Made by a program: the position numbers and the translations under genes. Shown one piece after another: positions 57,155-64,000 of a DNA stretch of 64,000 nt. The notes under the pieces are model-generated. The model worked only from the letters and a program-made list of their open reading frames with translations, searched no databases and was not told the DNA's origin. Origin of the DNA: CAZMGB01 sp964565775 (GTDB taxonomy: Bacteria; Chloroflexota; Dehalococcoidia; DSTF01; JALHUB01); NCBI GenBank assembly GCA_964565775.1, contig CAZMGB010000008.1, positions 62,001-126,000 of the forward strand. The letters are read 5' to 3'. Position 1 is the first letter of the stretch, and every line of letters begins with the position of its first letter.

Positions 57155-57787
57155 CTAGGAGCGGGCCCTTTGAACCAGCGACCAGGCAGCCGGCAGGGCC
57201 AGGGCCGCCGCTATAAGCTTCACCGAATCTCCCGCTATGAACGGCCATAGCCCGAAGTCCAGCGTCGCGTGCCAGTCGGCGCCTGGGACGTGGGTGACGT
57301 GCATCCACTGGTTCAACCAGATGAGGCCGGGCACGTAGAGGACGGCGTTGCCCAGGAACATGGGAAGCAGGATCCAGTTGGAGCGGTCCCATCCGCGTTC
57401 GCTGAACCAGCCCACAAGCACGGCGGCAAGGAAGAAGCCGATGATGTAGCCTCCGCTCGGCCCGGCGAAAGTGGTGTAGTAGCGGGACCAGTCCGCGAAG
57501 ACCGGCGCTCCCGCTACCCCGGCTGCCATATAGGTGAAGACGGAGACGCCGGCGAGTCGGGCGCCCATGCTGGCGCCGATGAGAAGAACGGCGAAGGTCT
57601 GTCCCGTCAGCGGCACGACGCTGCCGTCCCTGGCGCGGCTGAAAGGAAGGTCCCAACTGATCTGCGAGGCCAACGCCAAGAAGACTACCGACCCGATGAC
57701 AAGCATGGCCTGCCGGAGCAGCGTGCTCCGCGGAAACACCGCCTCGATCAACGTCAGCGGACGGGGAACGGGAAGAGCCTTCTCCAT
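57155..57787 (-). CDS. bioY: Biotin transporter BioY
   Basis: 210 residues, six hydrophobic segments. QISWDLPFSRARDGSVVPLT, GQTFAVLLIGASMGARLAGV, AGAPVFADWSRYYTTFAGPS and GGYIIGFFLAAVLVGW are BioY (the PF02632 S-component). It imports biotin alone or with an ECF energy module; no EcfA/T is here. It follows birA by 147 bases on the same strand. Confidence 0.94.
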   Translation of the reverse strand: MEKALPVPRPLTLIEAVFPRSTLLRQAMLVIGSVVFLALASQISWDLPFSRARDGSVVPLTGQTFAVLLIGASMGARLAGVSVFTYMAAGVAGAPVFADWSRYYTTFAGPSGGYIIGFFLAAVLVGWFSERGWDRSNWILLPMFLGNAVLYVPGLIWLNQWMHVTHVPGADWHATLDFGLWPFIAGDSVKLIAAALALPAAWSLVQRARS

Positions 57788-57934
57788 GGTGTCTATCTCC
57801 CGCTTTCTCCTGGGCTCAGCAGTCGTCGCCGATAGATTACCAGTAGATTATAGGAACCCCTCTCCGTAAGGGCCATTGGCCGCGGGATTCGACCGCCGTT
57901 GGCGCTACCCCCGACTGATGCCGGCAGCGCGCCT

Positions 57935-58711
57935 CTACCCCTCCAGCGTCACGTCCCCCGCCTCGATGCAGACGGTCGAGCCGTCGCCGCGGCGGAGAAT
58001 CAGGCTGCCGTCGTCGGCGGCGTCCTCCGCCACGCCTTCCTCCACCTGCCCGCCGAAGCTGACCCGGACCCGACGGCCCAGCGTGTCCAGGCGCGCCTTC
58101 CAGAGGCGATAGGCATCCTCGGCCTCGGGTGGCGCCAGATAGAGCTGCTCCAGTCGCAGCAGGAACGCCGCCAGTAGCTCCTCCCGCGGGACCAGGCGGC
58201 CGGACTCCGCCGCCAGACTGGTGGCGACGTCGCGCAACTCCTCGAACCTGGAGACGTCCAGGTTTACGTTGATGCCCGGCCCAACGAGGGCGAACCGCAC
58301 CTCATCGCCGGCCAGCTCCGACTCGATGAGGATGCCGGCCACCTTCTTTCCCGAGAGCAGGACGTCGTTCGGCCACTTGACCGTAGCCCGCAGGCCGGTC
58401 ACCCGCTCGACTGCCTCTGCCACGGCGAGGGGCGTGATCATGCTCAGCCGCCGCAGGCTCTCACGCGACGGTCGCAGCACGACGGTTAGGTAGAGGTTGG
58501 CGCCCGACGGCGAGACCCAGCTCCGGCCAAGCCGGCCCCGCCCAGACGTCTGCTCGTCCGCCAGCACCACGGTGCCCTCCGGACAGCCGGCATCGGCTTC
58601 TCGCCGGGCCAGGTCCATCGTGGAGCCCACGGTCGGCTCGTAGATGAAGCGCCGGCCGATAATCCGAGTGCGGAGCTGCGCCTGGAAGGCTTCGACGGAA
58701 AAGGTGAGCAT
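57935..58711 (-). CDS. birA: Biotin-[acetyl-CoA-carboxylase] ligase
   Basis: 258 residues. EPTVGSTMDLARREADAGCP, TSGRGRLGRSWVSPSGANLY (GRGRxGR biotinyl-AMP loop), TVKWPNDVLLSGKKVAGILI (KWPND and Lys) and the small C-terminal domain are complete. There is no N-terminal HTH, so it is not a repressor. A leader with its own promoter and a strong hairpin precedes it (58746-58950). Confidence 0.94.
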   Translation of the reverse strand: MLTFSVEAFQAQLRTRIIGRRFIYEPTVGSTMDLARREADAGCPEGTVVLADEQTSGRGRLGRSWVSPSGANLYLTVVLRPSRESLRRLSMITPLAVAEAVERVTGLRATVKWPNDVLLSGKKVAGILIESELAGDEVRFALVGPGINVNLDVSRFEELRDVATSLAAESGRLVPREELLAAFLLRLEQLYLAPPEAEDAYRLWKARLDTLGRRVRVSFGGQVEEGVAEDAADDGSLILRRGDGSTVCIEAGDVTLEG

Positions 58712-58739
58712 CGTCTCAGGGCTCTACATAGCACAGGGC

Positions 58740-58779
58740 GGAAAGAAGAGCCACCCCGACAGCAGTCGGGGTGGCTCTT
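58740..58779 (-). terminator. Strong intrinsic terminator between the birA leader and birA
   Basis: GTCGGGGTGGCTCTT (58765-58779) and AAGAGCCACCCCGAC (58746-58760) form a perfect 15-bp stem with a 4-base loop. On the minus strand CTTTCC follows. It ends 35 bases before the birA start codon, so it could attenuate birA or terminate a separate small RNA. Confidence 0.8.
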
Positions 58780-58950
58780 GGTTGCTAGGCCTTGAGCCTA
58801 GCCGGCCCCCGAAGATCGGGGCCGCGCCTGTTCCCGTTCCTCGGGGCTGCGACCCTATGGTGCGCTCGCCCCAAAGGAGGCGCGGTGTGGGCGGATAGGC
58901 CCGAGACCTTTGCAACTGTTACTATCCATCCACATCACCTCCTTTCCTAA
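58746..58950 (-). ncRNA. Structured leader / small RNA upstream of birA
   Basis: About 205 bases from the predicted start (near 58950) to the terminator. In order on the minus strand: AAAGGAGG (58945-58938), a 24-codon ORF, the complement CCTCCTTT (58880-58873), and hairpins GGCCCCGA-TCT-TCGGGGGCC (about 58824-58805) and GCTAGGC-TCAAG-GCCTAGC (about 58803-58785), then the terminator. The perfect 8-base pairing of CCTCCTTT with the ribosome site could hide it. It matches no riboswitch, SRP, 6S or tmRNA pattern I know. Position ahead of birA-bioY suggests, but does not prove, control of biotin genes. Confidence 0.55.
58855..58929 (-). CDS. 24-residue leader peptide candidate
   Basis: ATG 58929 follows AAAGGAGG by eight bases; stop TAG 58857-58855. 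The peptide is MDSNSCKGLGPIRPH then RASFGASAP. No hydrophobic segment or run of one amino acid is seen, so classical amino-acid attenuation is not obvious. The near-ideal ribosome site only about ten bases from the predicted transcription start is the main support. Confidence 0.5.
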   Translation of the reverse strand: MDSNSCKGLGPIRPHRASFGASAP

Positions 58951-58956
58951 GGCGCG

Positions 58957-58985
58957 ATGCTAGCACACCGAGTCTAGGCCGTCAA
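58957..58985 (-). promoter_or_regulatory. Promoter of the birA leader
   Basis: TTGACG (58985-58980), 17 bases, TAGCAT (58962-58957) on the minus strand. The -35 and following bases (TTGACGGCCTA) are identical to those of the rnpB promoter at 61831. Confidence 0.65.
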
Positions 58986-59069
58986 GTAGCAGGCATCACG
59001 CGAGAAGCGGAAGAAGCCGGAAATGCCCGTCATCTTTCCGCGGTGCGTGCGAAAAGGTTTGCTTCTGCC

Positions 59070-59099
59070 TTGCAAACCCCGGCAGCCAGGTTCTATAAT
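59070..59099 (+). promoter_or_regulatory. Promoter upstream of the zinc-ribbon gene
   Basis: TTGCAA (59070-59075), 18 bases, TATAAT (59094-59099, perfect). It would leave a 170-base untranslated leader before ATG 59280, in which I see no recognised motif apart from TTTTT near 59218. Confidence 0.6.
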
Positions 59100-59279
59100 C
59101 CTGCCCGGTGGGTTCTCACTGGTGGGACTCTCGGGGAGTATCTGCCCGGCTATCCACTACCTGCCCCGCCCTTCCTGGCAATCTGGCCTCTGGTGAGTCT
59201 TCATGGTTGCGGTTAGCCTTTTTCCGGCTTTCTCGGCGCTGGGCCCGCCCGCGCTCACGGTGATGGCAACCCTCCCGCC

Positions 59280-59981
59280 ATGAGCACCGCCACCGATCTG
59301 TACCACCTGCAAGAGTTCGATTCCGATATCGCAGCCAAGGAGCTTGCCCTCAGCGAAATCGATGCTCGACTGGCGGACACCGAGGAGCTGGAAAGAACCA
59401 GAGAGGCACTGGAGGAACGCCAGGAAATCCGAAAGGAGTTCGACAAGAAGCAGCGTGAGGTGGAGTGGGAGGTCGACGAACTGGACAGCAAGATCGAGCC
59501 CCTGAACAAGAAGCTCTACGGCGGAACGATCGGCAACCCAAAGGAGCTGGCGGCCCTCCAGGAGGACGTGGACAGCCTCAAGGCCCGGAAGCGACAGATG
59601 GAAGACGAGCTGCTCGAAGTGATGTCGGCGGCCGAAGACGCCCAGCATGCCCAGGCCGAGGCTGCGCGGGCGCTGGCGGAGCTAGAGGAGCGCTGGGAGG
59701 CCGACAGAGCGCGGCTGCTCAGCGAGCAGCAGGAGATCAGGGTTGAACTGACAACACTTGAGGAGAAGCGGCGCCAGCATAGCGGCCAGGTAGATGCCGA
59801 GAGCCTCCGTCTCTACGAGACCCTGCGCGCCAGCCGCCAGGGCAAGGCTGTGGCCAAGGTGGAGCGCGGGACCTGCCAGGGTTGCCGCATTACCCTGCCC
59901 ATGACCCTGCTCCAGAAGGCCCGCAGCGGCGCCGTCATCGTCCAGTGCAGCAGTTGCGAGCGCATCCTGTACGTGAGCTGA
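59280..59981 (+). CDS. C4-type zinc-ribbon coiled-coil protein (CT398/DUF164 family)
   Basis: 233 residues. LYHLQEFDSDIAAKELALSE opens a long coiled coil (to about residue 185), rich in Glu/Lys/Arg heptads, with GGTIGNPKELAALQEDVDSL, the family signature. The C-terminal zinc ribbon is CQGCRITLPMTLLQ...VQCSSCERILY. Family members are widespread, often near rnhA or nif3-like genes, and may bind RNA or assemble cell-surface machinery; function is not settled. Confidence 0.9.
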   Translation: MSTATDLYHLQEFDSDIAAKELALSEIDARLADTEELERTREALEERQEIRKEFDKKQREVEWEVDELDSKIEPLNKKLYGGTIGNPKELAALQEDVDSLKARKRQMEDELLEVMSAAEDAQHAQAEAARALAELEERWEADRARLLSEQQEIRVELTTLEEKRRQHSGQVDAESLRLYETLRASRQGKAVAKVERGTCQGCRITLPMTLLQKARSGAVIVQCSSCERILYVS

Positions 59982-59985
59982 TCCA

Positions 59986-61410
59986 TTGAAAGCTGTCGGA
60001 TACTTCCGAGAGCCCCTTCCCGGAGACTCCGGGGGCCAGACACTGGCAGCGCAGAGCCAGGCCTTCCTTGACTACTGCCAGCGGCAGGGCTACGAAGTGG
60101 CAGCCACCTTCGTTGACTCCATGTCGGGCGGCGAGCCATCGAGGGTCGGTTTCCGACAACTGGTGGAATTCCTGCGGCGGCCTGACAAGGGTTTCCTCGT
60201 CGTCGTGGCAAGCTCTCCCCTGAGTCTGGGCAACGACCTGCGACAGGCGGCACGCTCCTACTTCCAGCTCGACGGCCTCGGTGCCCAGCTTGCCTTCCTG
60301 AACGGGAGCGAGGACGCCACGGCCGCCCTCGTCGAGGCCTGGTCCAGCGAGAGCGGCGCCCACCAGCTCGGCGAACGGGTGCGGGGCGCCATGCGCAAGA
60401 AGGCCGTCAAGGGGGAGGTGCTGGGCCGGCCCCCCTACGGCTACAAGGTCGGCGCGCGGCGACGGCTGGAGCTGGTGCCGGAGGAGGCGGTGGTGGTGCG
60501 CTACATCTTCCGCCTCTACCTCCAGGAAGGCCTCGGCATCCGCCTCATCGCCCGTCGCCTCAACGAAGAGGGCATCCGAACGCGCCGGGGCGGCAACTGG
60601 AGCATGGTGAGTATTCGTGATATCCTGCGCAACCGGGCCTATCTCGGAACCTACAGCCGTTTCGGCGTACGCGTCCCGGGGAGCCATCCCGCCCTCATCT
60701 CGCCCGACGACTTCCGAAAGATCCAGGAGCGTCTCGCCGCCCGTCGCACGAGCTACTCACCGCGACACGCCTCCCCGTTTCTGCTCTCCGGCCTCGTCTA
60801 CTGCGGCTACTGCAACAACAAGATGATCGGTGTCAGCCGGCACCAGAGCTGGCAGAGGCAGCGCAAAGAAGGTCGCGGCGAGGCCAACTATCGCTACTAC
60901 CAGTGCGAATCGCGCACCAATCAGAGCCTGTGCGACTACCACACTCACCGCGCCGAGACCCTGCGCGAGGAGGTCCGCGAAGCCCTGTCCCGCATTGACC
61001 CGGCGGCCAGCCTCGCCTTCCCCCAGGCGGGCGACGAGCAGGCGGTACTGGCCGAGTGGGGCCAGGAGGCGCGACGCCTTCGCAGCCGCGCGCGCCAGCT
61101 CGATAGGCGGCTGGAGGACTACATGAACGCGGCCGTGCACGGCCGCATGACTCGGGACCGCATGCGGGCACTCAGCCGCTCGGCGGCCTCAGACCGGCTG
61201 AAGGTGGAGGAGGCCCTGGCGGAGGTGGAGCGCCGCGCCCAGCAGCAAGTGTCGCTCGCCGAACGTCGCCAGGCGCGGCAATGGGCCCTGAGCCAGATCG
61301 TCCAAGACTGGGATTCCCTCCCCTTCGCCCAGCTCGCCGCCCTCCTGCGAGAGGTGGTGGAGCGAATCGTGGTCAGCGACGACGGCATTCAGGTCCTCCT
61401 CAGGCCGTAG
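59986..61410 (+). CDS. Serine recombinase-family protein lacking catalytic residues
   Basis: 474 residues from TTG 59986. Overall layout is that of large serine recombinases: resolvase domain (1-140), recombinase domain (RPPYGYKVGARRRLELVPEE, then IRDILRNRAYLGTYSRFG), zinc ribbon (VYCGYCNNKM...YYQCES...CDYH), a coiled coil (about 355-420). But YxRVST is replaced by YFREPLPGDS, so the nucleophile Ser is missing, and the DRLSR motif reads ASSPLSLGND. It cannot cut DNA by the usual chemistry. It sits four bases after the zinc-ribbon gene and before RNase HI and rnpB, a housekeeping setting that suggests domestication. Confidence 0.85.
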   Translation: MKAVGYFREPLPGDSGGQTLAAQSQAFLDYCQRQGYEVAATFVDSMSGGEPSRVGFRQLVEFLRRPDKGFLVVVASSPLSLGNDLRQAARSYFQLDGLGAQLAFLNGSEDATAALVEAWSSESGAHQLGERVRGAMRKKAVKGEVLGRPPYGYKVGARRRLELVPEEAVVVRYIFRLYLQEGLGIRLIARRLNEEGIRTRRGGNWSMVSIRDILRNRAYLGTYSRFGVRVPGSHPALISPDDFRKIQERLAARRTSYSPRHASPFLLSGLVYCGYCNNKMIGVSRHQSWQRQRKEGRGEANYRYYQCESRTNQSLCDYHTHRAETLREEVREALSRIDPAASLAFPQAGDEQAVLAEWGQEARRLRSRARQLDRRLEDYMNAAVHGRMTRDRMRALSRSAASDRLKVEEALAEVERRAQQQVSLAERRQARQWALSQIVQDWDSLPFAQLAALLREVVERIVVSDDGIQVLLRP

Positions 61411-61417
61411 GCGTCCC

Positions 61418-61822
61418 TTGCCCCCAGAAGAGACCTTCGTTATCTACTCCGACGGCGCGTCCCGCGGCAATCCGGGCCCCGCGGCCATCGGCGCCGCTAT
61501 CTTCGATGGGAGCGGGCAGGAGGTGTATCGCATCTCCCGACGCCTCGGCGTCGCCACGAACAACGAAGCGGAGTATCGCGCCGCCATCGCCGCGCTGGAG
61601 GCCGCTCTTGCCCTTGGCGCCCGCCGCGTCGAGCTGCGAATGGACTCGGAGCTCGTCGTGCGACAGCTCACGGCCCGCTACAGGGTGCGGAATCCGCGTC
61701 TCATCCGCTACCACAGACGCGTTCTCGACCTGCGGGCCCGCTTCCAGGAGGTAGTCGTACGACACGTGCCGCGGGGCGAAAACCGCCTGGCCGATTCGCT
61801 TGCGAACCAAGCCCTCGGGTAG
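61418..61822 (+). CDS. rnhA: Ribonuclease HI family protein
   Basis: 134 residues from TTG 61418. FVIYSDGASRGNPGPAAIGA has the first Asp, TNNEAEYRAAIAALEAAL the Glu, LRMDSELVVRQL the second Asp and HVPRGENRLADSLANQAL the His/Asp. Length and absence of the basic handle fit the archaeal-type/Bacillus YpdQ-like RNase HI. It follows the recombinase-like gene by seven bases. Confidence 0.92.
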   Translation: MPPEETFVIYSDGASRGNPGPAAIGAAIFDGSGQEVYRISRRLGVATNNEAEYRAAIAALEAALALGARRVELRMDSELVVRQLTARYRVRNPRLIRYHRRVLDLRARFQEVVVRHVPRGENRLADSLANQALG

Positions 61823-61830
61823 CGACATCG

Positions 61831-61859
61831 TTGACGGCCTAAGATCGCCATTGTAGACT
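61831..61859 (+). promoter_or_regulatory. Promoter of rnpB
   Basis: TTGACG (61831-61836), 17 bases, TAGACT (61854-61859). Start expected within a few bases of the first P1 nucleotide at 61865. Confidence 0.7.
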
Positions 61860-61864
61860 AGGGA

Positions 61865-62338
61865 CGCCAGTAGGCCGGGTGGCCGCCCCCCGACTCGTCC
61901 GGCTCGATCGAGTCCGCTGAGGTTGGGGGGAGGAAAGTCCGAGCTCCGCCGGGCAAGGGTGCTGGGTAACGCCCAGGAGGGGTGACCCTACGGAGAGTGC
62001 CACAGAAACATACCGCCCGGGGCCGCAGTAGGCGGGAAGGAACCCGCCACAAGCATCCGCCTTAGGCGGACGGCCCCGAGCAAGGGTGAAATGGTGAGGT
62101 AAGAGCTCACCAGCGGCCGGGCGACCGGCCGGTCCCGCGAAGGCGGGATCCCGGGCCCCGCACAGGGGTTTCGGGACTGGGCAAGCCCTACCCGGAGCAA
62201 GACCAAGTAGGAGGACCATGGGTGCCCGGCCCGTCCTCGGGTTGGTCGCTTGAGACAGCGGGTAACCGCTGTCCTAGATAGATGGCCACCGGTCCGATCT
62301 AGTCGGACAACAGAACTCGGCTTACAGGCCTACTGGCG
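61865..62338 (+). ncRNA. rnpB: RNase P RNA, bacterial type A
   Basis: CGCCAGTAGGCC (61865-61876) pairs with GGCCTACTGGCG (62327-62338) as helix P1. Between them: GAGGAAAGTCCGAGCTCC (P4 5' strand, about 61930), GGGTAACGCCCAGGAGG, CCACAGAAACATACCGCC (J5/15 region), AAGGGTGAAATGGTGAGGTA then AGAGCTCACCAG (P10-11), AAGACCAAGTAGGAG, AGATAGATGGCCACC and ACAGAACTCGGCTTACAGGC (P4 3' strand). All universally conserved blocks are there. It processes the 5' ends of tRNAs. Confidence 0.97.
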
Positions 62339-62443
62339 AGCACATCTGGCAAGCCCCCGATGGCTTGCCGGATGCAATGTCCAGCGCCGGTCATGGGGAC
62401 GCGGCTCGGCCCGAGCGGCGGCGTCAGCAGAAGGAGGTTCGCT

Positions 62444-62824
62444 GTGAGGTTGGGAAGGCTCACGCCCATCGTCCTATTCGCGGCGGCACTTCTGTTTGTG
62501 ACGCTGGCCGCGGCCGGCCCAAGGCTGCCCGCCGCCAGCGCTCAGCAAGAGCGACAGGTGCAACTGGTGGCGGGCTGCAACCCCGTGGCCAGCACCCACC
62601 CGAACGGCACCTCACCGGCGACCATCGGCGCGGGCGTAGACCCAGCGAACGCCCTAGTCTCCATCTGGTTCCTCCACATGGCCGACGGACGATGGTTGGG
62701 CTACTCGCCCGCTGTACCGGCCCAGGGGAACGACCTCAAATCCGTGAACCGGCTGGACGCCATCTTCGTCTGCGTCAACGCCGACGCCGTTATCACCATG
62801 CCGTACGTGGCGCCGCCCAGCTAG
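62444..62824 (+). CDS. Small secreted protein, unknown
   Basis: 126 residues from GTG 62444, with AGAAGGAGG six bases before; longer in-frame starts overlap the 3' flank of rnpB. Residues 1-40 are a signal peptide (LTPIVLFAAALLFVTLAAAG, cleavage near ASAQ). The mature part has two Cys about 55 residues apart (VAGCNPV and IFVCVNA) and a repeatable motif VSIWFLHMADGRWLGYSPAV. Similar domains occur in secreted proteins of Dehalococcoidia by my recollection; no function known. Confidence 0.7.
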   Translation: MRLGRLTPIVLFAAALLFVTLAAAGPRLPAASAQQERQVQLVAGCNPVASTHPNGTSPATIGAGVDPANALVSIWFLHMADGRWLGYSPAVPAQGNDLKSVNRLDAIFVCVNADAVITMPYVAPPS

Positions 62825-62984
62825 TCGCGCGGCCGGCAAGGGTTTCGTGCCGCGGGCGGGAGCGCCGGGCTCTATCGGTCCTGCGCTCTCTTTCGTTCCG
62901 GCGCGTTGCGCGGCGGAAGCGGCCGCTGGTACACTGACAGCGCCGTCGCAAACGGGCGGCCGCTTGGAGGCGAGTGCACAGGTT

Positions 62985-64000
62985 ATGTCTTCTACCGACT
63001 GGCTCGACGACCTGACCCAGGCCGAGGTCGTCGCGGGCACGCCGGGTCCGGTCAGCGCCGTCAGTTGCGACTCCCGTCGAGTGATCGCGGGAGGCCTCTT
63101 CGTGGCGGTGCCCGGCTTCACGGTCGACGGCCACGACTACCTGGAGAAGGCCCTGTCGGCCGGCGCCGCCGCCCTGCTGGTGCAAGCGGACCACCGCAGC
63201 AAGTGGGAGCAGCTGCTTTCGAAGGTCGAGGCCACCGTCGTGGCCGTCCCTGACACTCGGAGGGCGCTGTCCGCCGCATCAGCGGCCTTCTACGGCCACC
63301 CCGCCCGGCGTCTGGGCGTCGTCGGCGTCACCGGCACGGACGGGAAGACCACCACGATCCACCTCATCGCGGCGGTTCTGGAGGCGGCCGGACACAAGAC
63401 CGGCTACCTGAGCAGCGCCGAGATCAAGGTAGGAGATGAACCCCAGATCAACGACACCCACATGACCACCCTGGAGGCGCCCGACATCCAGCGGGCCCTT
63501 GCGCAGATGGTCGAAGCGCGCTGTGAATTCGCGGTGATCGAGGCCTCCTCCCACGGCCTCACCCTCCATCGGGTGGACGGCTGCGAGTTCGACGCCGCCG
63601 TCTTCACCACTCTCGGCAGGGATCATCTCGACTTCCACGGCACACTCGATGAGTACCGCACCGCCAAGAGCCGCCTTTTCCGGCTGCTGGACGAGGGTAC
63701 GGACAAGGGAATCGGGAAACGGGCTGTCCTGAACGCCGACGAATCGGTCACCGCATTCCTGCGCCGGCAGACCGGCGCTCCCACGACCACCTACGGCATC
63801 GAGTACGAAGCTGACGTCCACGCACGGGAGATCCTTCTCCACGCACTCGAACTGGAATTCTCGGTGGTAAGCCGCTGGGGCGATTTTGGCGTTAAGACCA
63901 GGCTTGCCGGTCCCTACAACGTATATAACTGCCTCGCCGCTGCCGCTGTCGGCCTCTCGCAGGGGGTGCCGCCGCCCATCGTAGCCGAGGCTCTTGAGCG
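62985..64000 (+). CDS. murE: UDP-N-acetylmuramyl-tripeptide synthetase (MurE), N-terminal part
   Basis: Starts at ATG 62985 and runs off the right edge (338 codons seen). SAVSCDSRRVIAGGLFVAVP is the Mur ligase N-domain; GVVGVTGTDGKTTTIHLIAA the P-loop; TTLEAPDIQRALAQMVEARC, VIEASSHGLTLHRVDGCEFD and VFTTLGRDHLDFHGTLDEYR are MurE motifs. It adds the third residue, DAP or lysine, to UDP-MurNAc-dipeptide; the specificity loop is beyond the window. With dapL and dapF it implies a peptidoglycan wall. Confidence 0.94.
   Translation, partial: MSSTDWLDDLTQAEVVAGTPGPVSAVSCDSRRVIAGGLFVAVPGFTVDGHDYLEKALSAGAAALLVQADHRSKWEQLLSKVEATVVAVPDTRRALSAASAAFYGHPARRLGVVGVTGTDGKTTTIHLIAAVLEAAGHKTGYLSSAEIKVGDEPQINDTHMTTLEAPDIQRALAQMVEARCEFAVIEASSHGLTLHRVDGCEFDAAVFTTLGRDHLDFHGTLDEYRTAKSRLFRLLDEGTDKGIGKRAVLNADESVTAFLRRQTGAPTTTYGIEYEADVHAREILLHALELEFSVVSRWGDFGVKTRLAGPYNVYNCLAAAAVGLSQGVPPPIVAEALE

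Noticed and set aside
58724..58915. 63-codon minus-strand ORF across the birA leader
   Set aside because: It runs through the 15-bp terminator and overlaps the better-supported 24-codon ORF in another frame; its composition is that of structured RNA.
58746..58950. SRP RNA, 6S RNA or tmRNA for the birA leader
   Set aside because: The conserved SRP GGAAGGAAGCAGCC-like loop, a 6S rod with central bubble, and tmRNA ends with a tag ORF are not found.
62360..62940. Longer or alternative frames around the secreted protein (for example 62365-62937)
   Set aside because: Arg-rich shadow translation; the GTG 62444 frame has a strong ribosome site and signal peptide.
1..64000. tRNA genes
   Set aside because: Scanning for TTCGA/TTCAA loops with flanking acceptor stems gave no convincing cloverleaf; a tRNAscan-SE run would be decisive.

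Overview
The window is a GC-rich bacterial contig with two assembly gaps (12189-12288 and 45739-45748), so it is probably a metagenome-assembled genome. LL-diaminopimelate aminotransferase, an ApgM-type phosphoglycerate mutase, a deazaflavin (F420)-type reductase, frequent GTG/TTG starts and many dispersed palindromes suggest a Chloroflexota, Dehalococcoidia-like organism. That placement is inference. No tRNA, CRISPR array or replication origin was seen.

Layout. 0-8.9 kb: a COG2187 kinase fragment, an Mrr-like nuclease, a class II aldolase and a TetR regulator. Then comes a cyclic-di-GMP block: a GEMM-I riboswitch, a FliA/WhiG-type sigma factor, a GCCGATAA promoter match, a membrane HD-GYP phosphodiesterase, a TetR-operated 31-residue hydrophobic peptide and a degenerate GGDEF protein divergent from a Cys-rich protein. 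9-24 kb: accessory metabolism (TPP decarboxylase pair, acyl-CoA ligase, SDR, enoyl-CoA hydratase, hydrolases, a hydrolase-cyclase fusion and a broken paralogue, a tyrosine phosphatase), hflX, dapL and a DUF4258/YgiT toxin-antitoxin-like pair. 24-34.7 kb: minus-strand housekeeping (dapF, miaA, tpiA, apgM, pgk, polyprenyl synthase, penicillin acylase family, tsaC).

34.7-46.1 kb: a purine cluster (guaA, purD, purE, purB, purC, purS) interrupted by two HicBA modules, an HTH/PIN module, duplicated channel-like membrane proteins, a frameshifted OsmC gene and a REP-associated transposase. The tails of guaA and purB are duplicated beside the inserted material. 46.1-50.9 kb: a minus-strand his operon (hisG, Zn-phospholipase-like gene, hisD, hisC, hisB) with a recognisable promoter. 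51-57 kb: NfeD/stomatin pair, a substrate-binding lipoprotein and an MMPL transporter. 57.1-64 kb: bioY and birA behind a structured leader with its own promoter, a 24-codon ORF and a terminator; then a zinc-ribbon coiled-coil protein, a serine recombinase lacking its catalytic residues, RNase HI, rnpB, a small secreted protein and the start of murE.

Main leads: the c-di-GMP riboswitch/sigma/HD-GYP circuit, the birA leader, the TetR-controlled micro-ORF, and the purine cluster as a repeated insertion site for toxin-antitoxin modules.
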